64,000 nucleotides of DNA from Micromussa lordhowensis (taxonomy: Eukaryota > Cnidaria > Anthozoa > Scleractinia > Lobophylliidae). Position 1 is the stretch's first letter. Every line of letters begins with the position of its first letter. The DNA is taken from positions 12,365,782 to 12,429,781 of the forward strand of contig OZ026607.1 of the NCBI GenBank assembly GCA_964020085.1, given 5' to 3'. Shown one piece after another: positions 63,481-64,000 of this stretch. The position numbers were made by a program, and so were the translations under genes. Below the pieces are notes generated by a model, which was not told where the DNA came from, made no database searches, and saw only the letters and a program-made list of their open reading frames with translations.

Positions 63481-64000
63481 CAGGCCTGCACGACTCTTGT
63501 TGTGCACAAATGTGTTTTCTTTGCCTTTAGAGTATGGATCGCACGAGTGTAAAATGAGGTTGACTAGCCTACACGACTCCTATGGTTCATGACATTTGTA
63601 CATTTGCCGTTCTCTGTTCAGTCTCTCGACCTTTTGTTGCTTCACTCCTGTTTATGAAGGGCACTTCATGCTGTGTTATAACGAGGAATTTTTAGTAGAA
63701 CTGAGCCGTTAGACTGTGCTATAGCAAATTTAGAGGTCATTGGTCTGCATAGTTCCCGCTGTTATCGGCATGTCGCTTTGCAGAGTTTGACACCTCTGTA
63801 ATTTCCCAATCGCATGTGTTTCTACAAACGCATCTTTGAACTGGGGGGCAAGAAGCTCGTGACAAAAACATGCGTTGGCCACGGTCGCCCAGTTTTTAAT
63901 GCAATGTTTCTGGCTCTCTCAACTTTGGCTCTCGTCATCAATTTTAGTCATCACTGAAACTTCTCCACTAGTACAAGAAATTACGACTTTGATCGCGGCT
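63481..64000. other. Window end, nothing recognised
   Basis: AT-rich sequence without coding exon. GCACGACTC and ACACGACTCCTA direct words near 63490 and 63570 suggest repeat material. Confidence 0.4.

Overview
This window is eukaryotic nuclear DNA from an invertebrate animal. It has GT-AG introns, AATAAA polyadenylation signals, and dense, small palindromic DNA transposons. It also carries Penelope-like and non-LTR retroelement debris and a tRNA-derived SINE. The repeat vocabulary looks to me like an anthozoan cnidarian, most likely a reef coral. That is recognition by eye, not a database result.

Layout. 1-0.5 kb holds the last exon of an unidentified + strand gene. 2.47-3.13 kb holds a single-exon rhodopsin-type GPCR that stops after transmembrane helix 5. 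5.4-11.2 kb is a two-exon two-pore-domain potassium channel (+). Its 4.7 kb intron falls inside the first glycine codon of the first selectivity filter. 11.5-29.9 kb is accessory DNA: MITEs, a perfect 113-bp tandem duplication, an interrupted RTE-like LINE (+), a nested minus-strand LINE, two small possible N-myristoylated ORFs (-), and a three-copy tandem repeat of about 255 bp that stays open for translation. 30.1-48.5 kb is an 11-exon minus-strand gene that I assembled from splice signals and reading phase. It encodes about 751 residues: nearly one ankyrin repeat per exon, then two exons sharing a TGGNA-type glycine motif, then a long disordered exon ending in a SUMO-interacting-like tail. 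Its introns hold a Penelope GIY-YIG fragment with a hammerhead-like sequence, the tRNA-derived SINE, and hAT-like and pogo-like remnants. 48.5-54.9 kb is mostly non-coding between divergent genes. 54.9-62.1 kb is a + strand gene (at least 1,470 residues, three exons here). It encodes a Ser/Lys-rich disordered protein with a C-terminal motif resembling actin capping-protein interaction motifs. A TTAA-flanked MITE and a broken helicase fragment close the window.

The genes form no operon-like unit. The most interesting candidate is the ankyrin/TGGNA gene. Its architecture (repeat scaffold, beta-arch-like motif exons, disordered tail) is compatible with a signalling adaptor, but that function is inference.
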